Shown here: piece by piece, positions 24,801 to 32,797 of the stretch
Position numbering within the stretch: the first letter of the stretch is position 1
Layout of the letters: each line of letters opens with the position of its first letter
Source of the DNA: Atriophallophorus winterbourni
Taxonomy: Eukaryota > Platyhelminthes > Trematoda > Plagiorchiida > Microphallidae
Direction of reading: 5' to 3'
DNA length: 64,000 nt
Assembly: GCA_013407085.1 (NCBI GenBank)
Contig: JACCGJ010001885.1
Coordinates: forward strand, 1 to 64,000
Translations under genes and position numbers: made by a program
Notes under the pieces: model-generated
Databases searched by the model: none
The model's input: only the letters and a program-made list of their open reading frames with translations
Told to the model about the DNA's origin: nothing

Positions 24801-27800
24801 AAATTGTTTGATAAAATTTGGATTGACCTTCGTGTATTGGCACGATCTTCGCCGCAGGTAATTTAAACAATCGATTGCATCATTTGTAACATTCATTGTG
24901 GGGATGGTTTAGATGAGTCTGACGATAGCCTATTTCACCCCTTATCTGATGTGTCTAATTAAGAATTTTTGTCTGAATTATACAAAAATCCAAATATGAA
25001 CATTTTCTAATCGATCCGAATCGTATATATAAGCTTTTTTGTCTCGTGTGACTTGCTGAACAAGTTATTTGATCTAGAAGGCATATTATGCAGCAATAAA
25101 TCTTTTCTAGTGATTTTTCCATTTTAATTCTATGCCGATTCGGTGTGTGTGTGAAATAACAAGCCTGTTTTAGGCAAAGTGCCGAACAGCCATAGACTGC
25201 ACGTGGGTTAGTATACTGTCAGGCTTCCCAGGTTTTCAGTGCTTGCTATTAATTGATAGTACACTAATGTGCAATCGTACAGCACTTCTGCGCTGTGCGC
25301 CTAACACCGTGCTTAATTGATTGACCATTGGTAGTGAGCTGCATACCGAAATACGCTGGAATCTCACTACCATTTCTATTTATATTTTGTTTCTCATATC
25401 GATCTAGGCCTGGGAAGCCTGACAGTGTCTTAGCTCATGTGCAGTCGGTGACTGAGCGGCACTTTGCCTGGATGAGGCTTGTGCTTTCATACATACATTG
25501 ATGGAATACCGTCGACGATGATGGAGCTTTTAAAAGATATTATTTTATAATGTTTCATGGGTTCATTCGTTTTATTTCACAGGATAAATATATTCTGGTC
25601 AGTCATATGATTCGAAGTACTGCAGCCCCTTCACGTCAAGTTGTTGCGGTGACTGGAGATGGTACAAATGATGGGCCCGCACTAAAGCGCGCCGATGTTG
25701 GCTTTGCAATGGGAATCGCCGGCACCGATGTTGCCAAAGAAGCTTCTGATATCATTCTCACAGACGATAATTTTTCCAGCATTGTCAAAGCCGTCATGTG
25801 GGGTCGAAACGTATATGATTCTATCACAAAGTTTTTGCAATTTCAATTGACTGTCAACGTCGTTGCCATTATTGTTGCATTCGCGGGTGCTTGCTTTTTA
25901 AACGTAAGTTGTTATTTTATTTGTTCTGTGGTGAAGAGATAAAGGAGAGCAATTCATTACAGATTTATTTTCACTGAGCTTATCTAGCCTGCTTGCCTGA
26001 AGTGTACAGACATCAGATCATACGTAACGCCACCGCCTCAAAAGCGTATACCTGGGATGTGAATATGTATATGGGTATGAAAGCACAAGCTTGATCCAGG
26101 CAAAGTGCCGCACAGTCAGAGAATGTACGTGGGCTAAAATACTGTCAGGTAGCCCAAGCCTAGACATATATGAGAAAGAAAATAGAAATCGTAGTGAGCC
26201 TCCAGCGTATTTCATCATGCAACTCACTACCGATGACCAATCAACGTAGCACGATTTTAGCCGCACAGCATAGAAATGCTGCACAATTGCACATCCGTGC
26301 AGAAACGATTGAAAATTATTCATGGTATTTCTTTAGACTCAACTCTGTCGTTGTATACTCGGTCCGATATATTATTCCTTTTTCCCCACACAAGTAAACC
26401 GTGTGTATGAAAACGCAAACTTGTAGTCTGCGATGTTGTCCGATTGCACAGACCTAAAAATTAACGAAAGCTTGCACATATTATTCTGGCACTCTTTTTA
26501 AATGGGATCATGGCTCGTGAGTTCATATTTTTCATGCTGCTTAAAGAATTTTACTTTGCATTGAGACGTCAAAACAGGAATACTTGTTACAGAAATCCGT
26601 ATTTGCGTGCATTTCTATCACATACACACCTCACAACCGGTTTCGTGCTGTTTGCACTCATGAAGCATGGACAGTACGATCAGGATCCGAATAACTTGAA
26701 ACAGTGGAATGATGGTAAACAAGTTGCGCTTTCAAGTGACTTTTGATGAGCCTGGTACGATCAACCTGTTGGTGAATGCAGTTGAACCCATGGACTCAAA
26801 ACAAGAAGAAAAACTTGTTTTTGATAACGTCTGTTAATGAGAACAACTTTCATTTTATTCACATTTTATTTTTCTAAACACCACTTCTCTTTCAAGATTA
26901 TTCATTCATTTTCCTTCTTGGGTTTCAGGACAGTCCTTTAAAGGCCATACAAATGCTTTGGGTGAACTTGATCATGGATACACTCGCCAGTTTGGCTTTG
27001 GCCACTGAGCAACCGTCTGCGGAGTTACTTGAGAGGGCTCCTTACGGTAGAACACAACCCTTGATCAGTCGGCAAATGACCAAAAATATAATTGGTCATT
27101 CGGTTTATCAACTGGGTATTATATTTTTCTTACTATCTGCTGGTAGGTCTACCCCATGTTTCTCTACTGGTTCATTTGTTCATTTCCTGACACCACTATT
27201 ATCGATGTGCAATAAGTATGTGCAACATTTAGAATCATAGAATTCTAAGTTTGAGTTGAAAGCGTGTTCCGTCTACACCGACCTTTGTATTATTTGGTGA
27301 ACGAAATTTCATCAAACTTAACTTTGCTAATCTATGGTTGCTTAAATGTACCAAGAAATTACAGCACTTTTTGTTGTTACAGATTCTTGCAATTAGTTTA
27401 GTACCTTTCTTATTTGATGCTGTATTAACATCTTCATTATTATCATCATCATGGAAAGCAGTACTGAGTGCTTAACTGACATGCAACCATGACATGATAA
27501 GAATGTTTAAAAAAATGCTAAATGGGTGGGACCGAACCCATAGAAGATTAGACATAGACGTTCCCATATACTATGCATTAACGGTCGAATTCTAATGAAC
27601 TCGTTTACAGACATACCGGAATCAATTGATCTAACATTTTTCAGCTTTGGCTTGTGTGCTGGCACGGTGTGATGTGAAATGCACAGGTCTGATCCAGGTA
27701 AAGTGCCGCACAGTCAGAGAATGCACGTGGGCTGAGATACTGTCAGGTTGCCCACGCCTAGACAGAAATGACAAAAGAAATAGAAATGGTAGTGAGACTC

Positions 27801-30800
27801 CAGCGTGTTTCAGCATGCAGCTCACTACCGGTGGCCAATCAATTTAGCACGATGTTAGCCGCACATCACAGAAATACTGCACAATTGCACATCCGTGCAC
27901 GGTGTGTTGGTCGTTCTGTGGTTAACTTTTTGACCGGTTAATCTGATCAGTTTTACACAAGTGTTGTACGGCATACTCTGGTGGCAGACACGAGTCAACA
28001 ACATTTCGTTTGCTGCCCTTGCATCCTGGATTAAAAAGAATAGAAAATTGGGTGGCTCTTTTGATGATTGATTATTCTACCATAATTTTTACAAAACATT
28101 TTCGTGGTCGTTAACAATGAGCAGGTGCTTGTTCATTTACATGTGTTTCAACCGTTAAGATACTAAACTTTAACCTATTCAAAGTAATGTGTTGCTCACA
28201 TCCCCCGCACTTACACACGACTGCCGGTTTCTGGCTGTTTGCCGTTGTCAGGTGGCGACAGTAAAATTAGGTTCAGAGAGCCTTGAAACAGTGGATAAGT
28301 GTTAAACAAAGTTATCCTTCAGTGTCACTGTTACATAGGGTTTGTACAACGAACCACGGTGTTCAAACACAGAATCACATAGTGAATTTTGGTCAAGCAC
28401 TCAATGCGCTTATGGATGACCAAAGTAATTTCAGCTTTGGCTAGTGTGCTGGAACGGTGTGGTGGTCGTTCTCTGGTTAACTTTTTGACCGGTCAATGTG
28501 ATCAGTTGTACACAAGTGTTGTACGGCAGACACAAGTCAACAACATTTCGTTTGTTGCACTCGCATCCTGGATTAATTCAGGAAAATTCGGTGGCTATTT
28601 TGATGTTAGGTCGTATCAACACGATTGATTATCCTACCATAATTTTTACAAAATATTTTGGTGGTCGTTAGCACAATGAGCAAGTGCTTGTTCATTTACA
28701 TGTGTTTCAACCGTTAATATATTAAACTTTAACCTATTCAGTTATCATAAATTTGTTGTCATGAAAACATGAGAGTGTGTTTTTACGGCGACAAGCCAAT
28801 TGACTTGTCTGTACAAGTGCAATTTATCACTGTTTTGTCTCGTGTAACGTTCAAGGATTGTATCGAACGTTGTTGAATCATGTGTGAAATGATACTTCTG
28901 GCAGTAGAGTTTCAGGTTTTTACGTTGACCTTATAAATGAACACTGCATCGTTTTTTTACCGCCGTTGGTTATCGACAACTGATCGTTAGCATATGCGAA
29001 TCATTTAACACGAGAACCGTGGTTTTGTTTCTTCGGCATCAGCCCGTCATTGTAATTTTTATTACCATGTTTGGTTTTAGAAGTGCTGGCATTCCATGCA
29101 CTCCTGCAACTGGTCGTTTCTTCTAAGTGCAGTGTTCTGCTGCAGGACATCGACATATCGAACAGCACTTTATTACTTGACAATCAGGCTCTTGAAATTG
29201 TAGATCGTTTTACGTATCTCGGTAGTTGTATCAATAATTCTGCACCGTTAGATGACGAGGTCTCGGCACGCATTTCTAAAGCGACCGTAGCATTCCGCAG
29301 CCTAGGTCACCTCTGGCGTCAGAAAGGACTATCTCTGTTACTCAAGGGTAGAGTCTATAAAGCGACGGTTCGGGCTGTGTTACTATATGGGTGCAAAACT
29401 TGGACCTTACGTAAAGACCACATTCAGCGTCTCCAAGTATTTGACAACCGGTGTCTCCGCAACATTCTAGGAGTTAGCTGTTAGAATCGTATGCGCACCG
29501 ATGCTCTCCGAAATAAATTGTTGGGCAGTAATGTCGATATAGAGAAGCAGATCAACCTGCATAGGTTACGCTGGCTGGGTCACGTTTTACGGATGCCGGA
29601 CCACCGACTTCCGAAACAGATTCTTTTTTGCGACGCCACATCCTGATTGGCGTAAATCTCGGGGTGGCCAAACCGTCACATGCAATAGGCATTTTAAAAA
29701 AAACCCTTACTAGTAACCTTTCCAAAGTAGGCGCAGCGCGTCTTCCAGGCTGGTGTCCCCGCGATCAGATATCGCAGTGGTTAGTTACGCTTCAGGATAT
29801 GTCCCGAAACCGTGTTCAATGGCGGTCTTGCACTAAGCATCTTCTTGGAGTGTTTGCTTAACCTTGTATGTTGTCAAGCGGAGTGACGAGAAAAGCTTGT
29901 TATGATGCATGACAGTGAAAGCCGCAAGGAAGCTGCCGTGCTGATGTCGCTCTACTCGTTCACGAAACTTGTTTGAATGTATGTTCCATTCGAGGTGTAG
30001 GTACCTCTCCCCAGTTTGTTTGTGCTTACTCTTCTATAGAAGCCGTAGCAATTTGAGTCCCACCCTTCCCCATCTTTTAGGATTTACTTTTTCATGGTTG
30101 TATGGCAGTTAAGCATTCGGTACGTGCTACCGGTGTATTGCTGTCTTTGATGATGATGATGATGGTCGTTTCCGTTGTTTTGATCAGTTGACTTAAATCC
30201 ACTGTGTGGATCGGTCACCCAAGGATTAGCCGCGTCAGTCTAATTAACAGTGTCATTCAAGTTTTATTTTGTTTTTAATAGGATCTCATTTAGACGCAGG
30301 TCTCATGTATCAGGATTCGCCTGTTTTCCCGTTTTGATGTTTGAGGTTTCAAAGTTTGAACCACTGAAATGAAATCGGAGGTAATAATATATGCACTCAC
30401 TTTGTTCTACGCCTAATAGGTTCTTTGTCTCGGTTTTATACAAGTGGGTGGTAAAAATCAGTGACTGAATTTGCAGTCAAAACCACGCTTCAGTACTTAC
30501 CGAGCAAGCTTCTCTTTCTCAATCCACTACTTACATATCTACTACCTTTACGCATATTGGTTATCGAACATGTCATGTTTAAATAGCATTGGTATTCAGC
30601 TTTGACCGACCCAGCGCTATATATTTTCATCCATAGAGACCCGATTGTTTATCATCTCGAATCCCCTTCACTATTTTGTGAAACGACTATTTTAAACATT
30701 ACTCAGCGCGTAGTCCCTCCAAAAGGATGTTATTTTGGGTGCGATAAGTTCTCTCATCTTCCAGTTTATTTTTATAATTTTTGCACTTGAAAATACTTGC

Positions 30801-32797
30801 CGTCTCCTATCTTCAAAATCGCTGATGTTTTTGCAATCTCATTTCCAGTTTAACTTGCTTACATTACTTTCTAGCTGATTTGCTGATCGAGGTTGACAAC
30901 ATGTCTGGTGTTTTGGTTCACGAGCCCACGCAACATTTTACGCTTATTTTCAACACTTTCGTTTTGATGACCTTGTTCAATGAATTCAACGCGAGAAAAA
31001 TTCATGGTCAACGCAACGTGTTCAGTGGCTTGCAACGAAACTGGCTTTTCGTCGTCATCTGGTTCAGCACATTTATTTTGCAAGTGCTCATCATCCAGTT
31101 CGGTTCATACGCATTCAGCACTGCCCCGCTAACCATTGATCAATGGATATGGTGCATGTTCTTCGGCATCGGAGAACTAGTTTGGGGTCAAGTAAGTCTA
31201 CCATGCCCTGTTTTTCCAACACTGTAAGCTGCTCGAGCCTAAATTTTAAATCAAAGGTATACCAATGATGCTTTTTACCATTTCAAATTGTTACAAAAGC
31301 TTGGTATAGTTCGTGATAGACCATGCCACAAGTTTGTTATTCTGTTCTTGTTAATTATCGTCGATTGCAACCATCGGGCAGTCACTGAATACCGCAGAGC
31401 TGTTTGACTCCATCAAATGGCTAATCATTTTTACTTCAACGCTACGAAGTTGTGATTCTTTAGCAAAGAGTAAAACGGTACGTTTAGCTTCGTTTACATA
31501 TATTTAAGGTGCAAGGACCTTATCCTACTGGTTTTGTGCTCTTTATTTATTTTAAGTCCCGCTTTTCCTCGTCTGTTTTTGGGTTTATTCTTCCATGATG
31601 CATTTCAGTCAAGCAATCGGTGCTTGCTAGCAGTTTAAATCTCTCCATGATGTTCTCTTATTATTTAGAATAAGAATGCATGTGTGGCTTAATTCTCTGA
31701 GCTTAATGTATCTTATTTCAACCACCACACCACGCATATTTCTTCTGGGAATATATTTCTAGGTGTACTTTGTTCAAAATTCGTTTTTTTACGCTAGTCT
31801 GAAGCTGAGAGTTCGAAACTTTTCGAATAAAGTGTTGTCCTTCCTTCCTTCAATCCATGTGTTCATGTGAGTCTTTTCGTCATTGTTAGGTCATAACAAC
31901 AATTCCAAATGCTGTGATACCAACCTGTGGTTTCCTGAAGAAACGAAAATCGGTGGCAGATAAAGAAGCCGAGGAACCAGAGTTGAAACCCGAAGACAGA
32001 GAAGAAGAGGAGGAGGAAGAGGAACAGCACTCAGACGAAATTGGTGACCGGCCTGGTTCGTCTGAGATTGCGCTAAGCGGCAGAATTCTGTGGTTACGCA
32101 GCCTTCATCGACTCCAGCAACAGGTATTAAAATATTGCGTGAATCCTATTAATAATTGCTACTGTTTGGCACCCATATTAAAGCTGTTGTGCCCTTCATT
32201 GAGTCCCCCATCTAATGTTTCTTTTTAACTCATTTTAACTCATTACAATTCAGATTCAAACTGTAAGTAAATGCACGACAAAGAAGCATTGTTTCTTGAA
32301 TGAACGCGCTTTATGTTTGTTGTGTGCTTGTTAAATAATGTTTTTTACTCTTAGGCACGCTGCGTCTCCCTTAGCATGCTACTTTCCGTTGTTACTAACT
32401 TGCCATTACATACTATTCTAACACTATTCTCTGTAGATTCACTTTATGCGAAGCACTCCTACCACAAGCTATCGTTCTAATGCATAATGTAGTAGTATTC
32501 TACTTTTAGCTATTGGGTTCACGTCACTTAATTACGTACACCTTGTTTGGCGCATCAGATTTGTATCTGTTGTGTTGCACGTTTGTTCACGAGCTGATGT
32601 TGTTTTAGCATACATCGGTTTCGATTTACTTATCGGCTCGTGTTTGTTCTTCGCTTATTCAGATGAATGCAGTTGATGCGTTTAGAATGGGTCTACGGCC
32701 GCAACTTGACCCGGAACAACGAAAAAGCATCAGCCTTAGGACTACTACCCAACCTCCGAACATCGATTATGCCGACGCTGATGCTGTCGAAGTTTGA
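12293..32797 (+). CDS. PMCA: Plasma-membrane Ca2+-transporting ATPase (P2B type), 16 coding exons
   Basis: This gene encodes a P-type pump that exports cytosolic Ca2+ across the plasma membrane using ATP and is normally relieved from autoinhibition by calmodulin. All exon joins keep frame and give about 1162 residues, close to the usual 1100-1250. The motifs occur in family order: TGES (223-226), PEGLP in M4 (403-407), the phosphorylation site CSDKTGTLT with Asp446, KGAS (574-577), DPVRP (668-672), TGDN (692-695), TGDGTNDGP (780-788) and the M6 Ca2+ ligands Asn876 and Asp880. Ten membrane segments can be placed. The C-terminal tail after M10 is only about 120 residues, carries a Glu run, and ends in Val without a recognisable ETSL-type PDZ ligand. 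Exon limits are listed separately. The identification is certain; the exact isoform ends are inferred. Confidence 0.97.
12552..12725 (+). CDS. PMCA: PMCA exon 2 (residues 60-118), M1
   Basis: The acceptor TTTTCAG and donor GTAAGT are canonical. The exon encodes the [13 protein letters not shown] signature, typical of PMCAs, and the first membrane helix. It enters and leaves in phase 1. Confidence 0.95.
12996..13090 (+). ncRNA. Degraded hammerhead repeat (hairpin variant), PMCA intron 2
   Basis: The core is CTGCTGA (13028-13034, one change) with GAAAC at 13048-13052 and stem II GAC/GCT partly paired around AAACA. The 3' arm 13063-13089 is nearly the reverse complement of the 5' arm of the 51.1-kb copy; its own 5' arm is eroded. 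Probably inactive. Confidence 0.6.
13155..13365 (+). mobile_element. SINE in PMCA intron 2
   Basis: Near full-length sense copy from ATGTGCAATCTTGCAG to GCTTGTGCTTTCACATG, with a 12-14 bp deletion after CAGTATCTCAG. Confidence 0.8.
13667..13915 (+). CDS. PMCA: PMCA exon 3 (residues 118-201), M2 and start of actuator domain
   Basis: The exon encodes GWIEG, a very Val-rich M2 helix, the [13 protein letters not shown] segment and the start of the actuator domain up to QVKYG. The donor is GTAGGT, phase 1. Confidence 0.95.
14516..14641 (+). CDS. PMCA: PMCA exon 4 (residues 201-243), actuator TGES loop
   Basis: The exon encodes DLLPADG and the dephosphorylation loop [12 protein letters not shown] (TGES at residues 223-226). 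The acceptor is CTTAG and the donor GTATGT, phase 1. Confidence 0.95.
15320..15471 (+). mobile_element. 152-bp hammerhead-bearing element in PMCA intron 4, with 15-bp TSD
   Basis: The 15-bp sequence ATGCTAAACTAACCA occurs at 15305-15319 and again at 15472-15486, exactly bounding this element. Its 5' half (ACTTGTTTACCAT...CCACTGTTTCAAG) and HHR half recur at 26.7, 28.3 and 58.1 kb. It ends in a T run. No coding capacity is present, so movement must depend on another element's enzymes. Confidence 0.85.
15393..15435 (+). ncRNA. Hammerhead ribozyme, intact core
   Basis: Both invariant boxes are present: CTGATGAG (15400-15407) and CGAAAC (15419-15424). Stem II is GTGC/GCAC with an AAACA loop. Stem III is minimal (A-C...G-U around CG) and ends GTC, so cleavage is predicted after C15429. 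Stem I pairs CCCTAC (15394-15399) with GTGGGG (15430-15435), including one G-U. The open stem I and very short stem III are as in type I hammerheads of Penelope-like elements and retrozymes. Activity is predicted, not shown. Confidence 0.82.
15564..15695 (+). CDS. PMCA: PMCA exon 5 (residues 243-287)
   Basis: The exon encodes the family block [11 protein letters not shown] followed by V-G-P-N-S-Q. It then enters the variable A-M3 linker, where vertebrate PMCAs have splice site A. The acceptor is TTCTAG and the donor GTGTGT, phase 1. Confidence 0.94.
16162..16353 (+). CDS. PMCA: PMCA exon 6 (residues 287-351), Lys/Pro-rich lipid-regulatory loop
   Basis: The exon encodes a strongly basic stretch with [15 protein letters not shown], then the conserved [15 protein letters not shown] that leads into M3. 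In known PMCAs this linker binds acidic phospholipids. The acceptor is TTTTACAG and the donor GTATGA, phase 1. Confidence 0.94.
16690..16800 (+). pseudogene. Possible RTE-like scrap in PMCA intron 6
   Basis: HRLRWLNHI resembles the RLRWLGHV motif of RTE C-termini. The surrounding reading frame (16440-16760) has no other recognised feature. Confidence 0.3.
17081..17275 (-). mobile_element. SINE in PMCA intron 6, internally deleted
   Basis: Both ends are present, but about 40 bp of the middle (CTCCAGCGTGTTTCAGCATG side) is missing. Its 5' end directly abuts a reverse transcriptase remnant ending APGPDD. Confidence 0.82.
17276..17577 (-). pseudogene. Non-LTR reverse transcriptase N-terminal fragment, PMCA intron 6
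   Basis: [14 protein letters not shown]...[22 protein letters not shown] matches the segment before and into the KSPGPD motif of CR1/Jockey-type reverse transcriptases. A SINE inserted right after it. Confidence 0.65.
18772..18814. repeat. (TA)n microsatellite
   Basis: About 20 TA units in PMCA intron 6. Confidence 0.9.
18927..19144 (+). CDS. PMCA: PMCA exon 7 (residues 351-423), M3 and M4 with PEGLP
   Basis: The exon encodes M3, a short extracellular loop and M4 with [12 protein letters not shown]. Glu404 is the expected M4 Ca2+ ligand. The exon enters in phase 1 and leaves in phase 0 at MMK|GTTAGT. Confidence 0.95.
19430..20053 (-). pseudogene. RTE-like C-terminal region, PMCA intron 7, antisense
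   Basis: [55 protein letters not shown] and, in another frame, [14 protein letters not shown] appear in order. One frameshift splits it. Different subfamily from the 29-kb copy. Confidence 0.75.
20207..20300 (+). mobile_element. 5'-truncated SINE in PMCA intron 7
   Basis: From CCTGGGTAACCTGACAG to TGATTTCATACATT. Confidence 0.78.
21232..21462 (+). CDS. PMCA: PMCA exon 8 (residues 424-500), phosphorylation site
   Basis: The exon begins [19 protein letters not shown] and contains CSDKTGTLT, with Asp446 forming the aspartyl-phosphate. The acceptor is CCACAAG and the donor GTATGT, phase 0 on both sides. Confidence 0.96.
22294..22541 (+). CDS. PMCA: PMCA exon 9 (residues 501-583), nucleotide-binding domain
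   Basis: The exon encodes [27 protein letters not shown] and the ATP-site KGAS (574-577), all near-identical to the family. The donor is GTAAGC, phase 2. Confidence 0.96.
22614..22756 (+). CDS. PMCA: PMCA exon 10 (residues 583-631)
   Basis: The exon follows a very short 72-bp intron. It encodes the CC..L pair and [17 protein letters not shown] of the N-domain. The acceptor is TTTTTAG and the donor GTAAAC, phase 1. Confidence 0.95.
23561..23658 (+). mobile_element. 5'-truncated SINE in PMCA intron 10, 7-bp TSD
   Basis: Flanked by ACTTGTC at 23554-23560 and 23659-23665. The tail is CTTTCATACCATACCATAT, a short tandem repeat. Confidence 0.82.
24481..24857 (+). CDS. PMCA: PMCA exon 11 (residues 631-756), P-domain
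   Basis: The exon encodes [25 protein letters not shown] and the [10 protein letters not shown] end that pairs with the family's SSP-DKH. The acceptor is CCGTTTTAG and the donor GTAATT, phase 0. Confidence 0.96.
25146..25235 (-). mobile_element. SINE 3' fragment in PMCA intron 11
   Basis: Diverged 3' half; it lies about 30 bp from an oppositely oriented longer copy. Confidence 0.7.
25262..25497 (+). mobile_element. Near full-length SINE in PMCA intron 11
   Basis: From ATGTGCAATCGTACAGCACTT to GCTTGTGCTTTCATACATAC, sense to the gene, 85 bp before exon 12. Confidence 0.85.
25583..25903 (+). CDS. PMCA: PMCA exon 12 (residues 757-863), hinge and M5
   Basis: The exon encodes [16 protein letters not shown] (hinge, Mg2+ coordination), [16 protein letters not shown] and M5. 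SINE copies in opposite orientation flank it (25262-25497 and 26072-26300). Both ends are in phase 0. Confidence 0.96.
26072..26300 (-). mobile_element. Full-length SINE in PMCA intron 12
   Basis: Complete antisense copy from GTATGAAAGCACAAGC to GCACATCCGTGCA, about 170 bp after exon 12. Confidence 0.85.
26598..26745 (-). mobile_element. Hammerhead-bearing repeat, core mutated, PMCA intron 12
   Basis: On the minus strand it reads AACTTGTTTACCAT...CCACTGTTTCAAG...GGATCCTGATC, then TTCATGAG in place of CTGATGAG (26657-26664), a matching stem II and an intact CGAAAC box (26640-26645). Two core changes should abolish cleavage. Confidence 0.65.
26929..27142 (+). CDS. PMCA: PMCA exon 13 (residues 864-935), M6 and M7
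   Basis: The exon encodes M6 with [19 protein letters not shown] (Ca2+ ligands Asn876 and Asp880) and M7. The donor is GTAGGT, phase 1. Confidence 0.95.
27640..28181. repeat. Tandem unit copy A, interrupted by a SINE
   Basis: The unit starts TCAGCTTTGGC and ends TTTAACCTATTC, and matches 28430-28743 over its length once the SINE at 27672-27896 and its target duplication are removed. No coding function was recognised. Confidence 0.8.
27672..27896 (-). mobile_element. Full-length SINE with 10-bp TSD in duplicated unit
   Basis: Flanked by GCACGGTGTG at 27662-27671 and 27897-27906. The paralogous site at 28450 is empty (ACGGTGTGGTGG), directly showing the insertion. Confidence 0.93.
28189..28310 (-). 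mobile_element. Hammerhead-like repeat between duplicated units, PMCA intron 13
   Basis: On the minus strand CTGACAA (28245-28251) stands for CTGATGA and is followed by GGC-AAACA-GCC and GAAAC, then CCGGCAGTC as the cleavage side. The shared CCACTGTTTCAAG block follows on the right. Probably inactive. It sits between the two duplicated units described at 27640 and 28430. Confidence 0.55.
28430..28743. repeat. Tandem unit copy B, without the SINE
   Basis: Same unit as copy A, offset by 790 bp (about 555 bp without the insertion). It preserves the uninterrupted site ACGGTGTGGTGGTCG. The linker before it (28302-28430) has a third copy at 49676-49830. Confidence 0.8.
29121..30162 (+). mobile_element. 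5'-truncated RTE-like LINE with TSD, PMCA intron 13
   Basis: Flanked by TGGTCGTTTC (29111-29120 and 30163-30172). It encodes [45 protein letters not shown] and [20 protein letters not shown]. Compared with the 52-kb copy it has a TAG at 29480-29482 (TAC there) and an extra T near 29630. It ends in a (GAT)n tail, as RTE elements do with short tandem repeats. Confidence 0.88.
30875..31191 (+). CDS. PMCA: PMCA exon 14 (residues 935-1040), M8-M10
   Basis: The exon encodes [22 protein letters not shown]9 and M10 ending GELVWGQ. It follows the largest PMCA intron (3732 bp), which holds an RTE copy and a tandem duplication. Phase 1 in, phase 0 out. Confidence 0.96.
31890..32123 (+). CDS. PMCA: PMCA exon 15 (residues 1041-1118), cytosolic tail and calmodulin-binding start
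   Basis: The exon starts VITTIP after M10 and has an eight-Glu run (1078-1085). It ends [15 protein letters not shown] (1104-1118), the basic-aromatic start of the calmodulin-binding helix. The break falls where vertebrate PMCAs have splice site C. Confidence 0.94.
32254..32262 (+). CDS. PMCA: Candidate 9-nt micro-exon of PMCA (adds Ile-Gln-Thr)
   Basis: Nine bases, ATTCAAACT, lie between a pyrimidine-rich CAG acceptor and a perfect GTAAGT donor. Being 9 nt and in phase 0, inclusion would insert three residues between LQQQ and MNAVDAF inside the calmodulin-binding helix. Skipping gives the spacing of the known family. Expression is not shown by the sequence. Confidence 0.4.
32663..32797 (+). 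CDS. PMCA: PMCA terminal exon 16 (residues 1119-1162)
   Basis: The acceptor TTATTCAG precedes [10 protein letters not shown], which matches the second half of the family calmodulin-binding segment (M-D-V-V-N-A-F-Q-S-G in vertebrate isoforms). The reading continues 44 codons to TGA at 32795-32797. The end is not a clear PDZ ligand. Confidence 0.88.
   Translation: MNAVDAFRMGLRPQLDPEQRKSISLRTTTQPPNIDYADADAVEV

Noticed and set aside
31560..31650. Diverged RTE 3' tail in PMCA intron 14
   Set aside because: Only a short, patchy similarity (TCAAGCAATCGGTGCTTGCTAGC) without a GAT tail or target duplication.
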